Notes under the pieces: generated by a model
The model's input: the letters and a program-made list of their open reading frames with translations, nothing else
What the model was told of the DNA's origin: nothing
Database searches by the model: none
In this document: in pieces, positions 1 through 9,478 of the stretch
How positions within the stretch are numbered: the first letter of the stretch is position 1
How the letters are laid out: each line of letters begins with the position of its first letter
Program-made: the position numbers and the translations under genes
NCBI RefSeq assembly: GCF_014644495.1
Contig: NZ_BMKU01000001.1
Span: 496,001-560,000, forward strand
DNA from: Pseudarthrobacter polychromogenes
GTDB taxonomy: Bacteria; Actinomycetota; Actinomycetes; Actinomycetales; Micrococcaceae
Direction: 5' to 3'
Length of the DNA stretch: 64,000 bases

Positions 1-617
1 ACTTCCAGCGCGCCAGCCGGAAGTGATTTCGCCTGTTCTTCCGCTTCTGCCGGGGGAACCAGGCCGTTGATGGCAAGGCGCACTGCGTCTGCGAAGTTCA
101 GGGAGCCGCGCCAGCCCTGTCCAATGACAGAGGAGACTTTGTCCGCCTGGCCGCCCATCACAACAAAGGAGTGTTCATCCGCGATGGAGCCGTCAAAGGT
201 CAGCCGGTAGAGGTGGTCTTCTGCCTGGGTGGCGCCGACCTCGGCCACCGCCAGCTCCACCTCGAAGGGCTTTTGTTCCGCTGTGAACACCGCTCCGAGG
301 CTCTGCGCGTAGACGCTTGCCAGTCCCCTTGCCGTGACGTCCTCCCGGTCGTAGGAGTACCCGCGCACATCGGCGTAGCGGACACCGGCCTGGCGGAGGC
401 TTTCGAACTCGTTGTATTTTCCGACGGCGGCGAAGGCGATTTTGTCGTAGATCTCGCCGATCTTATGCAGGGACGGTGAAGGGTTCTCGGCGACGAGGGC
501 GATTCCGTCCTCGCAGCTGATGACCACGACGGACCTGCCGCGGGCAATGCCTTTGCGGGCAAAATCCGCGCGGTCCTTCATCAGCTGTTCGGGTGAAACA
601 TAGAACTGCTGTGTCAT
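1..617 (-). CDS. prcA: 20S proteasome alpha subunit (partial, 3' end beyond the left edge)
   Basis: This is the alpha subunit of the bacterial 20S proteasome. It forms the outer rings that gate the chamber and dock the Arc/Mpa ATPase. About 205 residues are visible, starting [20 protein letters not shown] and followed by [20 protein letters not shown] and [20 protein letters not shown], which match the N-terminal fold of actinobacterial PrcA. The family is usually about 235-260 residues, so only the C-terminal tail is missing. The ATG lies 1 bp beyond the prcB stop, so the two subunits are almost certainly co-translated. Being last in the pup-prcB-prcA order is the standard actinobacterial arrangement. 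The identification is firm. Confidence 0.95.
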   Translation of the reverse strand, partial: MTQQFYVSPEQLMKDRADFARKGIARGRSVVVISCEDGIALVAENPSPSLHKIGEIYDKIAFAAVGKYNEFESLRQAGVRYADVRGYSYDREDVTARGLASVYAQSLGAVFTAEQKPFEVELAVAEVGATQAEDHLYRLTFDGSIADEHSFVVMGGQADKVSSVIGQGWRGSLNFADAVRLAINGLVPPAEAEEQAKSLPAGALE

Positions 618-618
618 C

Positions 619-1440
619 TCAGGCCTCCCGTCCAGCGATGGTCCGCGCCTCGATCACGTTCCGCGATGCTGCAGCCAGCTCGCTTTCAGGCACCCGCCGC
701 GCGCCCGAACTGTCCACGGTGTAGATGACAGGCCACAACTGCCGCACCGTGTCGGGACCGCCGGTGGCGGAGTCGTCGTCGGCCGCGTCGTAGAGGGATT
801 CAACCGCGACGGCGACGGCGTCGGCGGCCGTGAGGTTGGGCCGCCAGAGCTTCTTCAGGGCACCGCGGGCAAAAACCGAACCGGATCCAACAGTGTGGTG
901 TTCACGTTCCTCGTACCGGCCGCCGGTGACGTCATAGGAGAAGAGCCTGCCAACACCGGCGCTGGTGTCGAATCCGGCAAAGAGGGGCACAACAGCGAGT
1001 CCCTGCATCGCAAGGGGAAGGTTGCCCCGGATCATGGCGCCCAGCCTGTTGGCCTTGCCTTCAAGGCTGAGGAGCGTGCCCTCGATTTTCTCGTAGTGCT
1101 CAAGCTCCACCTGGAACAACCTGGTCAGGTCGATGGCGATTCCCGCTGTCCCGGCGATCCCCAGGACGGAATAGTGGTCGGCGGGGAAGACCTTTTCGAT
1201 GCGCCTGCTGGCTATGACGTTGCCCATGGTGGCGCGCCTGTCCCCCGCCATCAGCACACCGCCGTCGTAACTCATGGCCACGATGGTGGTGGCATGCGGA
1301 ACCTGCAAGGGGGCAGCCGCCGGCACGCCTGCCTGGAGGGACCGGCCATACGGAAGAAGCTCCGGCCGGTCCCGTTGCAGGTGTTCGGTAAATGACGAGG
1401 TGGCGTTGGCGGCTACCTGGTTGGCGGTTGATTCCTGCAC
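619..1440 (-). CDS. prcB: 20S proteasome beta subunit (catalytic)
   Basis: This 273-residue protein is the catalytic beta subunit of the proteasome. Residues 1-50 form the autocatalytically removed propeptide. The predicted mature protein begins at Thr51 in the motif TTIVAM, followed by the conserved GDRRAT block and, near the C-terminus, the [16 protein letters not shown] signature. The residue before Thr51 is Ala, whereas Gly is the usual P1 residue in the family; this is a mild oddity. The start is a GTG with an AAGGAG ribosome site 7 nt upstream. An ATG 4 nt upstream is in another frame and was not chosen. Gene order pup-prcB-prcA supports the assignment. Confidence 0.97.
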   Translation of the reverse strand: MQESTANQVAANATSSFTEHLQRDRPELLPYGRSLQAGVPAAAPLQVPHATTIVAMSYDGGVLMAGDRRATMGNVIASRRIEKVFPADHYSVLGIAGTAGIAIDLTRLFQVELEHYEKIEGTLLSLEGKANRLGAMIRGNLPLAMQGLAVVPLFAGFDTSAGVGRLFSYDVTGGRYEEREHHTVGSGSVFARGALKKLWRPNLTAADAVAVAVESLYDAADDDSATGGPDTVRQLWPVIYTVDSSGARRVPESELAAASRNVIEARTIAGREA

Positions 1441-1521
1441 TCATGCACTCCTTGAACGTGGTCCTTCAACGTCGGTACAGATTCGGGCCTTCCGCGGCTT
1501 CCGCCAGCCTCCGAATCCGGG

Positions 1522-1725
1522 TTACTGACCGCCCTTTTGGACGAACGCCCGGACGAACTCTTCAGCATTGGATTCGAGGACGCCGTCGATCTCATCGAGG
1601 AGGTCGTCGACGCCTTCAGTCGATGCTGATGCCTGTGCCTCCGGCGGCGCCGGCGGTGCCTCAGGAATGTCCTCTTCGACCTGGCTGTCGCGCGATTGCG
1701 GCTGCTGCTGCTCCTGGCCTGCCAT
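1522..1725 (-). CDS. pup: Prokaryotic ubiquitin-like protein Pup
   Basis: This is the 67-residue tagging protein that is ligated to lysines of substrates for delivery to Arc/Mpa and the proteasome. It is acidic and predicted disordered at the N-terminus (Gln- and Pro-rich, residues 4-30). It has the conserved helical stretch VDDLLDEIDGVLESNAEEFV and ends in Gly-Gly-Gln. The terminal Gln means that Dop must deamidate it to Glu before ligation by PafA, and dop is the next gene upstream. The start is an ATG with a strong AAGGAGGGG site. Short length is normal for Pup. The ligase gene pafA is not in the window and usually lies downstream of prcA, which would be past the left edge. Confidence 0.97.
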   Translation of the reverse strand: MAGQEQQQPQSRDSQVEEDIPEAPPAPPEAQASASTEGVDDLLDEIDGVLESNAEEFVRAFVQKGGQ

Positions 1726-1810
1726 TGTTACCCCTCCTTATATCCGTCATCGGATCCGGCGGATCCTCCGATATGCCCATCCTGCCACGGTGTGGGCTTC
1801 CGGTGGCGGT

Positions 1811-3481
1811 TTATGCCGCAGGCGGAGCGTTATGTCCCAAAAGCTCTGCCAGGAACGGTCCCGCCTCCCGGTAGCTTTCGAATAACGCTCCGGTCAGGGC
1901 TTTGGTTCCCCGGAGTGGCTCCCTGGTGGGTACACGCTGGAGCCGCCCGTAACCCGGAACGTCGAAGATGACGGAGTCCCAGCTGGCGCCCACCACATCC
2001 TTGCCGAAGCTGCTGATGCACCTGCCTCGGAAGAACGCCCTGGTGTCCGCCGGCGGTTCGGAAACCGCTGCCGCGATGGCCGCGTCCTCAAGGATTCGCT
2101 GCATCCGGTTCCTGGCAAGGAACCGGTAATAGAGTCCCTTTTCGGGCCTGATGTCTGCCCACTGGAGGTCGACTAGCCCCAGCCGGGCATCATTCCATTC
2201 CAGCCCGTCACGTTCACGGTATCCGTCGAGGAGGGACAGCTTGGCCAGCCATTCCACCGAGGAAGCGGCAGCGGCCCGGTCATTGTCGAGTTGGGTCAGG
2301 ACGGCGGCCCAGCGTTCCAGGACATCATGCGTGTGCCCGTCGCCGTCCACCTTGTCTCCAACGCCGGTATCCTGGGCCAGCTTGGCAGCGGCCTCGTGGT
2401 ACATCCATTGCAGGTCAAGGGCGGTGACCCGCCTGCCGTCGAGCAGCCGCAGCCTGGCCGTAAGCGTGGTGTCATGGCTCACCGCCTGGAGGGCGGCGAC
2501 CGGCTCGAACACTTCGACCTTCGGTGCCAGTCCTGCCTCGATGAGGCTGAGCACCATCGCCGTGGTTCCGAACTTCAGGTAGTTGGAGACCTGGCTCAGG
2601 TTGGCGTCCCCGATGATCACGTGGAGGCGCCGGTACTTGTCCGCGGTGGCATGCGGCTCATCCCGGGTGTTGATGATGGGCCTGCGGATGGTAGTTTCCA
2701 GGCCCACTTCGGCCTCGAAGAAATCCGCGCGCTGGCTGATCTGGTATCCCGGCGTTGAGCTGTCCTGGCCGATGCCCACCCGGCCCGACCCGCACATGAT
2801 TTGCCGGCTGACGAAGAAAGGCGTCAGCCCGCGCACAATATCGCCGAAGGGCACGGAGCGCGGCATGAGGTAGTTCTCATGGGAGCCGTAGGAAACGGAT
2901 TTGTTGTCCGTATTGTTCTTGTAGAGGTTGACCGGCGGAAGGTCCGGATCTGCCGCCAGGCGGCGGACGGCGGCCAGTGCCACGAGGTCACCGGCCGCGT
3001 CCCATTTCACGGCATCCCGGGGGTTGGTCACCTCCGGGCTGGAGTATTCGGGATGCGCGTGGTCCACATACAGCCGTGCACCGTTGCCCAGGACCATGTT
3101 CATCAGGAGTGTCCCGGACTCGTCCTGACCGTCCAGCTCAAGTTCCTCGCGGCCGTAGGCCAGGGCCACCGCTTCCGCATCCAGTACCGGCGGCTGGTCC
3201 GTCAGCTGGCTTGGGTGGGCGGAGCTGCGGTCCACCGTCCAGCCGCGGGCGTCGTGCAGCGGCTCCTCGTCCGTGTAATCCCAGCGGGTCTCCGCGCCGC
3301 CGGCGGCGCGCTGGCGTGTGACCTGCGCATAGGCCTGGACCACCCGGGCGCTCATCATGGTGGCATTGGCAGAGGGGGCGGACGGGGCGTGGATGCCATA
3401 TTCGGTTTCCGCGCCCATGACCCGCATGGCCCCGCCGGCCGGTAAGGTTCCCCCGGCGGCGGGCTCCGGTGCAGCGGTCAT
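1811..3481 (-). CDS. dop: Deamidase/depupylase of Pup
   Basis: This 556-residue enzyme deamidates the C-terminal Gln of Pup and removes Pup from substrates. It belongs to the carboxylate-amine/glutamine-synthetase-like fold shared with PafA. The nucleotide-binding start MGAETEYGI is at residues 22-30. The segment around residues 55-85 (RQRAAGG to DARGW) matches the extra Dop loop that PafA lacks, so this is Dop and not the ligase. The ATG overlaps the arc stop as ATGA, implying coupling. A second in-frame Met at residue 19 (position 3427) begins where many homologues start, so an 18-residue N-terminal extension is possible but unproven. Confidence 0.93.
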   Translation of the reverse strand: MTAAPEPAAGGTLPAGGAMRVMGAETEYGIHAPSAPSANATMMSARVVQAYAQVTRQRAAGGAETRWDYTDEEPLHDARGWTVDRSSAHPSQLTDQPPVLDAEAVALAYGREELELDGQDESGTLLMNMVLGNGARLYVDHAHPEYSSPEVTNPRDAVKWDAAGDLVALAAVRRLAADPDLPPVNLYKNNTDNKSVSYGSHENYLMPRSVPFGDIVRGLTPFFVSRQIMCGSGRVGIGQDSSTPGYQISQRADFFEAEVGLETTIRRPIINTRDEPHATADKYRRLHVIIGDANLSQVSNYLKFGTTAMVLSLIEAGLAPKVEVFEPVAALQAVSHDTTLTARLRLLDGRRVTALDLQWMYHEAAAKLAQDTGVGDKVDGDGHTHDVLERWAAVLTQLDNDRAAAASSVEWLAKLSLLDGYRERDGLEWNDARLGLVDLQWADIRPEKGLYYRFLARNRMQRILEDAAIAAAVSEPPADTRAFFRGRCISSFGKDVVGASWDSVIFDVPGYGRLQRVPTREPLRGTKALTGALFESYREAGPFLAELLGHNAPPAA

Positions 3482-5229
3482 AGATACTGGCCTGTTGTCG
3501 GCATGGTCTCGATGGACTTGCCGGGTTCCTGGCCCGCCTTGCCCTGGACAATCGTGCGGATGTAGGTGATCCGTTCGCCCTTCTTGCCGGAGATCCGTGC
3601 CCAGTCATCAGGGTTGGTGGTGTTGGGCATGTCTTCGTGCTCGCGGAACTCGTCCACGACGGCGCGCAGCAGGTGCTCGATCCGCAGTCCCTTCTGGTGG
3701 GTGGTCAGGAGATCCTTGATGGCGTACTTCTTGGCCCGGTCCACCACGTTCTGCACTACGGCGCCGGAGTTGAAGTCCTTGAAATAGAGCATCTCGGTGT
3801 CCCCGTTGGCGTAGGTGACCTCCAGGAACTCGTTGGACTTGTCGGTGGAGTACATGGCTTCCACCGTCCGCTGGACCATGGCGTCCACCGTGGCCTGCAC
3901 ATCGCCGTCATGCTCTGCCAGGTCCGATTCATGGAACGGCAGGTCGGGGGTGATGTACTTGTTGAAGATATCGGCGGCGGCCTCGGCGTCGGGACGGTGA
4001 ATCTTGACCTTGACGTCCAGCCTGCCCGGCCTGAGGATAGCCGGATCGATCATGTCCTCACGGTTTGACGCACCGATGACAATCACGTTGTCCAGCCGCT
4101 CCACGCCGTCGATCTCACTGAGCAGCTGCGGCACGATGGTCGTTTCGACGTCGGACGAGATTCCGGTGCCGCGGGTGCGGAAGAGGGAATCCATCTCATC
4201 GAAAAACACCACAACGGGGCTGCCGTCCGAGGCTTTTTCGCGTGCCCTGGAAAAGATCAGCCGGATGTGCCGCTCGGTTTCACCGACGTACTTGTCGAGG
4301 AGTTCCGGGCCCTTGATGTTCAGGAAGTAGCTCTTGAGGTCCACCTTGCCGGAACGCTCCGCGGCCCGGGCAGCCAGTGAGTTGGCGACGGCCTTGGCAA
4401 TGAGCGTCTTGCCGCAGCCGGGAGGGCCGTAGAGCAGGATGCCCTTGGGCGCTTTGAGGCCGTGCTCGCGGTACAGGTCGGGGTGGAGGAAGGGCAGTTC
4501 GACGGCGTCGCGGATCTGCTCGATCTGGGGCCCCAGGCCGCCAATGTCCTCATACGTGATGTCCGGGACTTCCTCCAGGACCAGGTTCTCCACCTCTGAT
4601 CGCGGCACTTTTTCAAGGGCGTATCCGGTCCTTGAGTCAATGGAAAGGGCATCACCCACCCGGAGCTTTTCGGCCAGGAGCGCACCGGAAAGCCGGACGA
4701 CCCGTTCTTCATCGGCGCGCCCCACCACGAGGGCACGGTCCGCTCCCAGCATCTCCTTGAGCGTGGCCAGTTCTCCCGCGCGCTCATAGCCGAGCCCGGC
4801 GACGACAAGGAGCGCCTCGTTCAGGAGGACCTCCTGGCCCACGGCCAGCTGGTTCATGTTCACCAGGGGGCTGATGCCAACGCGCATCTTCCGGCCGGCA
4901 TTGAAGATGTCCACCGATTCCTCGGTGGCCGCCTGCCCGCTGCTGCCAGGTGACGGCTGCCGCTTTGGATTCAGCTGGAGTATGGTTCCGAAGCTGTAGG
5001 GCGGTTGCCCTTCCTGGTCCAGGGCGTTCTTCAGCCGGAGGATTTCAGCCTTCGCGGTTTCAAGCATGCTGACCAGCTTGGTATTGTTCTGCGTTGCCGC
5101 AGCCAGCTGGCGGTCTATGTGCCTGAGCTTGTCCCGGAGGATGTTGACCTGGCGGTCTGCAACCGAGAGGTCGTTGGCGGCAGACTGCTCTGCCGGTGTA
5201 CGTCCGGAGTCCTGGTTTGGTGTCTCCAT
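3478..5229 (-). CDS. arc: Proteasome-associated AAA ATPase (ARC/Mpa)
   Basis: This 583-residue ring ATPase recognises pupylated proteins, unfolds them and threads them into the 20S proteasome. It has an N-terminal coiled coil at about residues 25-72, OB-fold interdomains (about 100-205), and one AAA module with Walker A GPPGCGKT (268-275) and Walker B VVVFFDE (339-345). The protein ends Gln-Tyr-Leu, the C-terminal motif with penultimate Tyr used to dock in the alpha ring. Size and domain order match actinobacterial ARC. It lies between trmI and dop and overlaps dop by 4 nt. Mpa is the mycobacterial name for the same protein. Confidence 0.97.
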   Translation of the reverse strand: METPNQDSGRTPAEQSAANDLSVADRQVNILRDKLRHIDRQLAAATQNNTKLVSMLETAKAEILRLKNALDQEGQPPYSFGTILQLNPKRQPSPGSSGQAATEESVDIFNAGRKMRVGISPLVNMNQLAVGQEVLLNEALLVVAGLGYERAGELATLKEMLGADRALVVGRADEERVVRLSGALLAEKLRVGDALSIDSRTGYALEKVPRSEVENLVLEEVPDITYEDIGGLGPQIEQIRDAVELPFLHPDLYREHGLKAPKGILLYGPPGCGKTLIAKAVANSLAARAAERSGKVDLKSYFLNIKGPELLDKYVGETERHIRLIFSRAREKASDGSPVVVFFDEMDSLFRTRGTGISSDVETTIVPQLLSEIDGVERLDNVIVIGASNREDMIDPAILRPGRLDVKVKIHRPDAEAAADIFNKYITPDLPFHESDLAEHDGDVQATVDAMVQRTVEAMYSTDKSNEFLEVTYANGDTEMLYFKDFNSGAVVQNVVDRAKKYAIKDLLTTHQKGLRIEHLLRAVVDEFREHEDMPNTTNPDDWARISGKKGERITYIRTIVQGKAGQEPGKSIETMPTTGQYL

Positions 5230-5311
5230 GATGTATCAGCCCCTTCCTGCGCTTCTATTAAGACATTAGCCCCAAGACGGCAGGTAGGGATGGAGACTCC
5301 CGAAATGTGGA

Positions 5312-6379
5312 CTAGTTCGTGACCTCGGGATCGTCCTTGACGTTGGTGCCCGCGATGGCGTCCCGGGCTGCGCGCCGGAGCTTCTTGTCGGAGACCTGCC
5401 GCTCCCCCACAGCACCGGGCGTCCACGCGTTGACGTCCTCTTCGTTGAAGTCGGTCTTGGAGGGGCGCCGCTTGACGGAGATACCGGTAACGCCGTCGGC
5501 CAGCCGCCGCGTGACCAGCAGGAAGCCCGTATGGGCCACCATCCTGTGGTCCGGCCTGACGGCGAGCCCCTCCAGGTGCCAGCCGCGCACCATTGACTCC
5601 CAGGCGTCGGGCTCCGTGAAACGGCCGTCCGCCCGGATGGCTTCGGCAGTGCGCGAAAGCTGCGTGACGGTGGCAACGTAATTGATCCATACGCCGCCCG
5701 GGGCGAGCACCGTCGCCACGGCATCCAGGCATTCCCAGGGCGCCAGCATGTCCAGCACCACGCGGTCCACGGAACCCGGCGCCTCGCTCCGGACAACCTC
5801 TTCCTGGAAATCGCCCAGCGATACCTGCCAGGCGGGGTGCGGGCCGCCGAATATCGTCTCGACGTTGCCGCGGGCGATGTCAGCGAACTCTTCACGCCGT
5901 TCGAAGGAGTGCAGGTATCCGTTGTCTCCAACGGCCCGGAGCAGCGAGATGGACAGGGCCCCGGAGCCAACGCCAGCTTCCACCACGCGGGCGCCGGGGA
6001 AGATGTCTGCCATGGTAACGATCTGCCCGGCGTCCTTCGGGTAGACGACGGCGGCACCGCGCGGCATGGAAAGCACAAAATCGGACAGCAGGGGTCGCAG
6101 GGTCTGGTACTGCTGCCCAACGTTGTTGACGACAACTGAGCCGTCCACCTTGCCGATGATGTCATCGTGGTTAAGGAAGCCGCGGTGGGTGTGGAATGCC
6201 CCGCCGCTTTCGAGGGTGATGGTGTTCATGCGGCCGCGTTCGTCCGTCAGTTGGACACGCTCGCCTTCGCGGAAGGGACCCCGGCGCCGGGCGGCGCCCA
6301 CCGGCTGCGAGCCGCCGCTTGCAGCCCCGGCCGGGACCGCTGCTCCTGTGGCTTCGTTGACGGCGGTTTCGCTGCTCAT
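5312..6379 (-). CDS. trmI: tRNA (adenine(58)-N1)-methyltransferase TrmI
   Basis: This 355-residue SAM-dependent enzyme methylates A58 in the T loop of tRNA. It has an N-terminal beta domain (GPFREGERVQLTDERGR), the linker with PLLSDFVLSMPRGA, and a class I methyltransferase domain with the SAM loop VVEAGVGSGALSISLL. The start was set at the ATG at 6379, which has GCGAGGAAAG just upstream. A longer reading frame to 6451 has no ribosome site and no conserved residues. Its position directly upstream of arc/dop/pup/prcBA is conserved in actinobacteria, although no mechanistic link to the proteasome is established. The C-terminal tail past about residue 315 is variable. Confidence 0.93.
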   Translation of the reverse strand: MSSETAVNEATGAAVPAGAASGGSQPVGAARRRGPFREGERVQLTDERGRMNTITLESGGAFHTHRGFLNHDDIIGKVDGSVVVNNVGQQYQTLRPLLSDFVLSMPRGAAVVYPKDAGQIVTMADIFPGARVVEAGVGSGALSISLLRAVGDNGYLHSFERREEFADIARGNVETIFGGPHPAWQVSLGDFQEEVVRSEAPGSVDRVVLDMLAPWECLDAVATVLAPGGVWINYVATVTQLSRTAEAIRADGRFTEPDAWESMVRGWHLEGLAVRPDHRMVAHTGFLLVTRRLADGVTGISVKRRPSKTDFNEEDVNAWTPGAVGERQVSDKKLRRAARDAIAGTNVKDDPEVTN

Positions 6380-6472
6380 GACTTTCCTCGCTCCTGTAAA
6401 ACTGTGGCGCCTGCATGTGGTGTGGAAACATTCCGGCGTGCGCGGCGGCAATGCACCGGCCGGCAGGTAACT

Positions 6473-7639
6473 CTACCGGTTTTGGTCCTGCCGGCGCGTA
6501 TCGGGCCGACGCGGTTTCCCGGTGATGGCGGCCAGGACAGCGTCCTGGGAAAGCAGCCCGGTCACCTTGCCGTTATGGTCTACGACGGCGTAGTGCCGTC
6601 CTTCCAGCTGGGACAGGAACTGGAGCAGCTCCTGCCCCTTGGACCATTCGGGGACGTATGCGCCGGGAGCCAGGGCATAGGAGACGGCGGTGATGGGGGT
6701 CGACGCCGCGGCGTGGACAGGAACCGAGGACAATGCAGCCGAATCCACAACTGCCTCCGGCCGGCCGCCCGGTCCGCAGACCACCAGCGTCGTCGCTCCC
6801 CCGCCACCGTACTGGAGGGCATCCTTCACTGTGGCCGTTGAAGGCAGGCCGGCGGCGGGGGTCGAAAGCCCTGCCGCGCTGACCAGGTGGAGCCGACCCC
6901 GGAGGGTTCCCTGCTGGATGGATGCTGAGGCGCCCATCCAGAGGAAGCCACCTACCAGCACGGTGATCATCAGCAGGCTGAAATCAGGAGCATCACCGGC
7001 AAGGAGCGGTCTGGCAACGAACCAGTAACCGATGGCGACGACGATGATTCGCCCTCCCCACCCGGCCGCCACCGTGCCCTTGGCCTGGCTGCCCGTGGCC
7101 TTCCACACTGCTGATTCGACCAGCCGTCCGCCGTCCAGCGGAAGGCCCGGGAGCACGTTGAAGACGGCAATCAGGAAGTTGGCCCACATAAAGATGTTGG
7201 TGAGAATCTCGGCAACGCTGCCCATGCTTGCCGTGCTGAGCAGCAGCCAGGCTCCTCCGGCCAGGATGAAGTTCGCAGCCGGCCCGGCGAGGGCCACGAG
7301 GACGGACCGTCCCGGCGACGCGGTGAAGCTCTCAAACTGGGTGTGCCCGCCCCACAGGTTGAGCACGATCTTCTGCGTGGGCCAGCCGTAGATTCTTGCC
7401 GTCAGGGCGTGGGCGAGCTCGTGGACCAGGACCGAGACGAGAAGCAGCACGGCGTAGGCGAACGCCACGATGTAGGCACTGACGCCGAGGGCAGGGTTCT
7501 GCCGGGCCAGGACGGGTCCGTACACGATGACCGTGAAGGCGGCGATGATGAACCAGGAATAGGCCAGTACCACCGGGACGCCGGCGATCCGGCCCAGCGG
7601 AATGCCTTCGCGCCTGGCCGGGACAGTGGTCTCGGTCAC
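6473..7639 (-). CDS. Site-2 protease family (M50) metalloprotease with CBS domains
   Basis: This 388-residue intramembrane zinc protease has several predicted membrane segments in residues 18-225. The zinc motif HELAH is at residues 73-77 and the third ligand motif LDGG at 168-171, both expected to lie within membrane helices. The C-terminal third (from about residue 250) resembles a CBS pair, ending in GHYAVVDHNGKVTGLLSQ, and may sense nucleotides. Substrates are unknown; family members cleave anti-sigma factors or signal peptides. The start is a GTG overlapping the stop of the HAD gene as GTGA, so the two are likely coupled. Closest known relatives are the Rip3/SpoIVFB-type proteases with CBS domains. 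Confidence 0.9.
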   Translation of the reverse strand: MTETTVPARREGIPLGRIAGVPVVLAYSWFIIAAFTVIVYGPVLARQNPALGVSAYIVAFAYAVLLLVSVLVHELAHALTARIYGWPTQKIVLNLWGGHTQFESFTASPGRSVLVALAGPAANFILAGGAWLLLSTASMGSVAEILTNIFMWANFLIAVFNVLPGLPLDGGRLVESAVWKATGSQAKGTVAAGWGGRIIVVAIGYWFVARPLLAGDAPDFSLLMITVLVGGFLWMGASASIQQGTLRGRLHLVSAAGLSTPAAGLPSTATVKDALQYGGGGATTLVVCGPGGRPEAVVDSAALSSVPVHAAASTPITAVSYALAPGAYVPEWSKGQELLQFLSQLEGRHYAVVDHNGKVTGLLSQDAVLAAITGKPRRPDTRRQDQNR

Positions 7640-8373
7640 CGGCGGTCCCCAAGCGGCCTGGCCGGTTCAGCGGACCGGTGAAGCTCCGGGCCGCCGAGGA
7701 GGAGCGATTCGAGGTCGGTCACGGTGCGGCCTGCCAGGGAATCCCACAGGGTGTAGCGCTCATCCTCGGGCAGCGGAACAATATGGGGAATTGCCACGGT
7801 TGCCACGCCGGATGCCACGGCCGCGGTGACGCCGGGCACCGAGTCCTCCAAAGCGACGCAGTGGTGCAGGCCCAGGTCCGGGTCTGCGTCCTGCAGCCAT
7901 TCGACGGCGGTCAGGTACGCCTCGGGGTGTGGTTTGCCTTGGGCTACGGTGTCCCCTGTTACCAGGACCTCGAAGTACTGCCGTGGAAGGCTGGCCACCA
8001 CCTGCCTGGCCAGCGGGCCCTCGGACATGGTGACCAGTGCGCACCGGACACCGGCGAGGTGGAGTTCCTCAAGGAGTTCGCGTGCACCCGGCCGCCACGG
8101 CACCTGGCGCTGGACGCTGCTGACCACCGAGCCGGTGAGGCTATCGATGATGTCCCGGATTTCCAGCTCCACGCCGGCATCCTGGAGGAGCCCGGCGGAA
8201 AAAGTCAGCGACTGCCCAACCAGCTGCATGGCCTGGTCATGGGACCACGTCCCGCCGTGGGCTTCCACCAGCGCGTGTTCGGCGGCGATCCAGTAGGGCT
8301 CCGTATCAACGATCGTCCCGTCCATGTCCCACAGGACGGCTTTGAGCGGGGAACTGTCGGCTGGCAATCGCAT
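7636..8373 (-). CDS. HAD-superfamily phosphatase, beta-phosphoglucomutase-like
   Basis: This 245-residue haloacid dehalogenase-like hydrolase has motif I DMDGT at residues 16-20 (nucleophile Asp16, acid/base Asp18). It has a helical cap domain (about 30-100), motif II near LVTMSEG, and motif III/IV ALEDSVPGVTAA. This pattern fits subfamily IA phosphatases or phosphomutases acting on small phosphorylated metabolites, but the substrate cannot be read from sequence. The ATG is preceded by TAGACT ending 6 nt upstream, so the mRNA is probably leaderless. The M50 protease overlaps its 3' end by 4 nt, which suggests shared expression more than shared function. Confidence 0.88.
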   Translation of the reverse strand: MRLPADSSPLKAVLWDMDGTIVDTEPYWIAAEHALVEAHGGTWSHDQAMQLVGQSLTFSAGLLQDAGVELEIRDIIDSLTGSVVSSVQRQVPWRPGARELLEELHLAGVRCALVTMSEGPLARQVVASLPRQYFEVLVTGDTVAQGKPHPEAYLTAVEWLQDADPDLGLHHCVALEDSVPGVTAAVASGVATVAIPHIVPLPEDERYTLWDSLAGRTVTDLESLLLGGPELHRSAEPARPLGDRR

Positions 8374-8379
8374 GCCCTC

Positions 8380-8385
8380 AGTCTA
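8380..8385 (-). promoter_or_regulatory. -10-like hexamer TAGACT of the HAD gene
   Basis: On the minus strand TAGACT ends 6 nt before the ATG at 8373. This is the spacing at which transcription would begin at the start codon itself. No purine-rich ribosome site lies in between. The reading as a leaderless promoter is inference. Confidence 0.55.
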
Positions 8386-8512
8386 CGGGGACTGCCTGGG
8401 CGCCGGCTGATGGCTACGCCCTCGGCGAATATCGCGCTCTCCGGCACCGCCGGCGCTGCTTCTGCATGATGTTTCGGCGCTTCATTCAATGCAAAGCCGC
8501 GGTCCTTGGACG

Positions 8513-8518
8513 TAGGGT
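8513..8518 (+). promoter_or_regulatory. -10-like hexamer TAGGGT of the PAC2 gene
   Basis: TAGGGT ends 6 nt before the ATG at 8525. The six intervening bases, GAAGAA, could alternatively act as a weak ribosome site. A leaderless transcript starting at the ATG is the preferred reading. Confidence 0.5.
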
Positions 8519-8524
8519 GAAGAA

Positions 8525-9430
8525 ATGAATAGCTTCGAGGGAGACACCACAGAACCGGGTGCCGGGCCCGAACAGGAGCGGTTCCTGCAGCCGGCAGCTG
8601 ACGGACAGCGCGTGACAGTGATGCTTGCCGCCTTTGAAGGCTGGAATGACGCGGGGGAAGCGGCCAGCGACTCCCTGCGCTACCTGAACAAATTGTGGGG
8701 CGGCAAGAAAGTGGCCTCCATCGACGCCGACGAGTATTACGACTTCCAGTTCACGCGCCCCACAGTGCGCCGGAACGCAGCCGGTGAACGCAAAATCAAA
8801 TGGCCTTCCACACGTATCTATAAAGCAAGCGCTCCGGACTCCAACGTGGACGTCATCTTTGTCCAGGGCACGGAGCCGTCCTATAAATGGCGCGCCTACA
8901 CCGCGGAACTCCTGGTCCATGCCGAAGCGCTGAACGTTGACTATGTTGTCCTGGTCGGGGCCCTGCTGGCGGATGTTCCGCACAGCAGGCCGATTCCGGT
9001 CAGCACCTCGTCGGACGATGCCCCGCTGCGCGAACGGATGAACCTGGAAGCCTCCCAGTATGAAGGCCCGGTGGGCATCGTCGGCGTGCTGTCCGAGGTG
9101 GCACTGCTGGCAGGCATCCCCACGGTTTCGCTGTGGGCCGCCGTCCCGCACTATGTTGCCCAGGCGCCGTCGCCGAAAGCCCAGTTGGCACTCCTGCACC
9201 GGATTGAAGAACTGCTCCAGGTTCCCCTGGACACGCACGAGCTGGCTGAGGAAGCGGACGCGTGGGAGCGGGGCGTGGACGAACTGGCCACGGAGGATCC
9301 CGAAATCGCGGCCTACGTCCGGCAGCTCGAGGAAGCAAAGGACACGGCCGATCTCCCGGAAGCCACCGGCGAATCGATTGCCCGCGAATTCGAGCGTTAC
9401 CTCAAGCGTCGGGGCCAGGACCGGCCCTGA
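8525..9430 (+). CDS. PAC2 family protein (proteasome assembly chaperone-like fold)
   Basis: This 301-residue soluble protein belongs to the PAC2 family, related in fold to archaeal/eukaryotic proteasome assembly chaperones. Recognisable blocks are MLAAFEGWNDAGEAAS (about residues 33-48), an RIYKASAP segment, VVLVGALLADVPHSRP, and LAGIPTVSLWAAVPHYVAQA, followed by a helical C-terminus. It lies about 8 kb from prcA on the opposite strand, so a link to proteasome assembly is tempting but unproven; actinobacterial PAC2 proteins have no established role. It is transcribed alone and ends at a strong hairpin shared with the convergent mshC. Confidence 0.85.
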   Translation: MNSFEGDTTEPGAGPEQERFLQPAADGQRVTVMLAAFEGWNDAGEAASDSLRYLNKLWGGKKVASIDADEYYDFQFTRPTVRRNAAGERKIKWPSTRIYKASAPDSNVDVIFVQGTEPSYKWRAYTAELLVHAEALNVDYVVLVGALLADVPHSRPIPVSTSSDDAPLRERMNLEASQYEGPVGIVGVLSEVALLAGIPTVSLWAAVPHYVAQAPSPKAQLALLHRIEELLQVPLDTHELAEEADAWERGVDELATEDPEIAAYVRQLEEAKDTADLPEATGESIAREFERYLKRRGQDRP

Positions 9431-9432
9431 CC

Positions 9433-9459
9433 GGCAGCGCCCTGCGAGAGGGCGCTGCC
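9433..9459. terminator. Bidirectional hairpin between PAC2 and mshC
   Basis: A perfect 11-bp inverted repeat (9433-9443 with 9449-9459) encloses a 5-nt loop. It lies between the stops of two convergent genes. There is no long T tract, as is common for actinobacterial terminators. Confidence 0.75.
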
Positions 9460-9478
9460 TCATGCCCTGGACGGTGAT

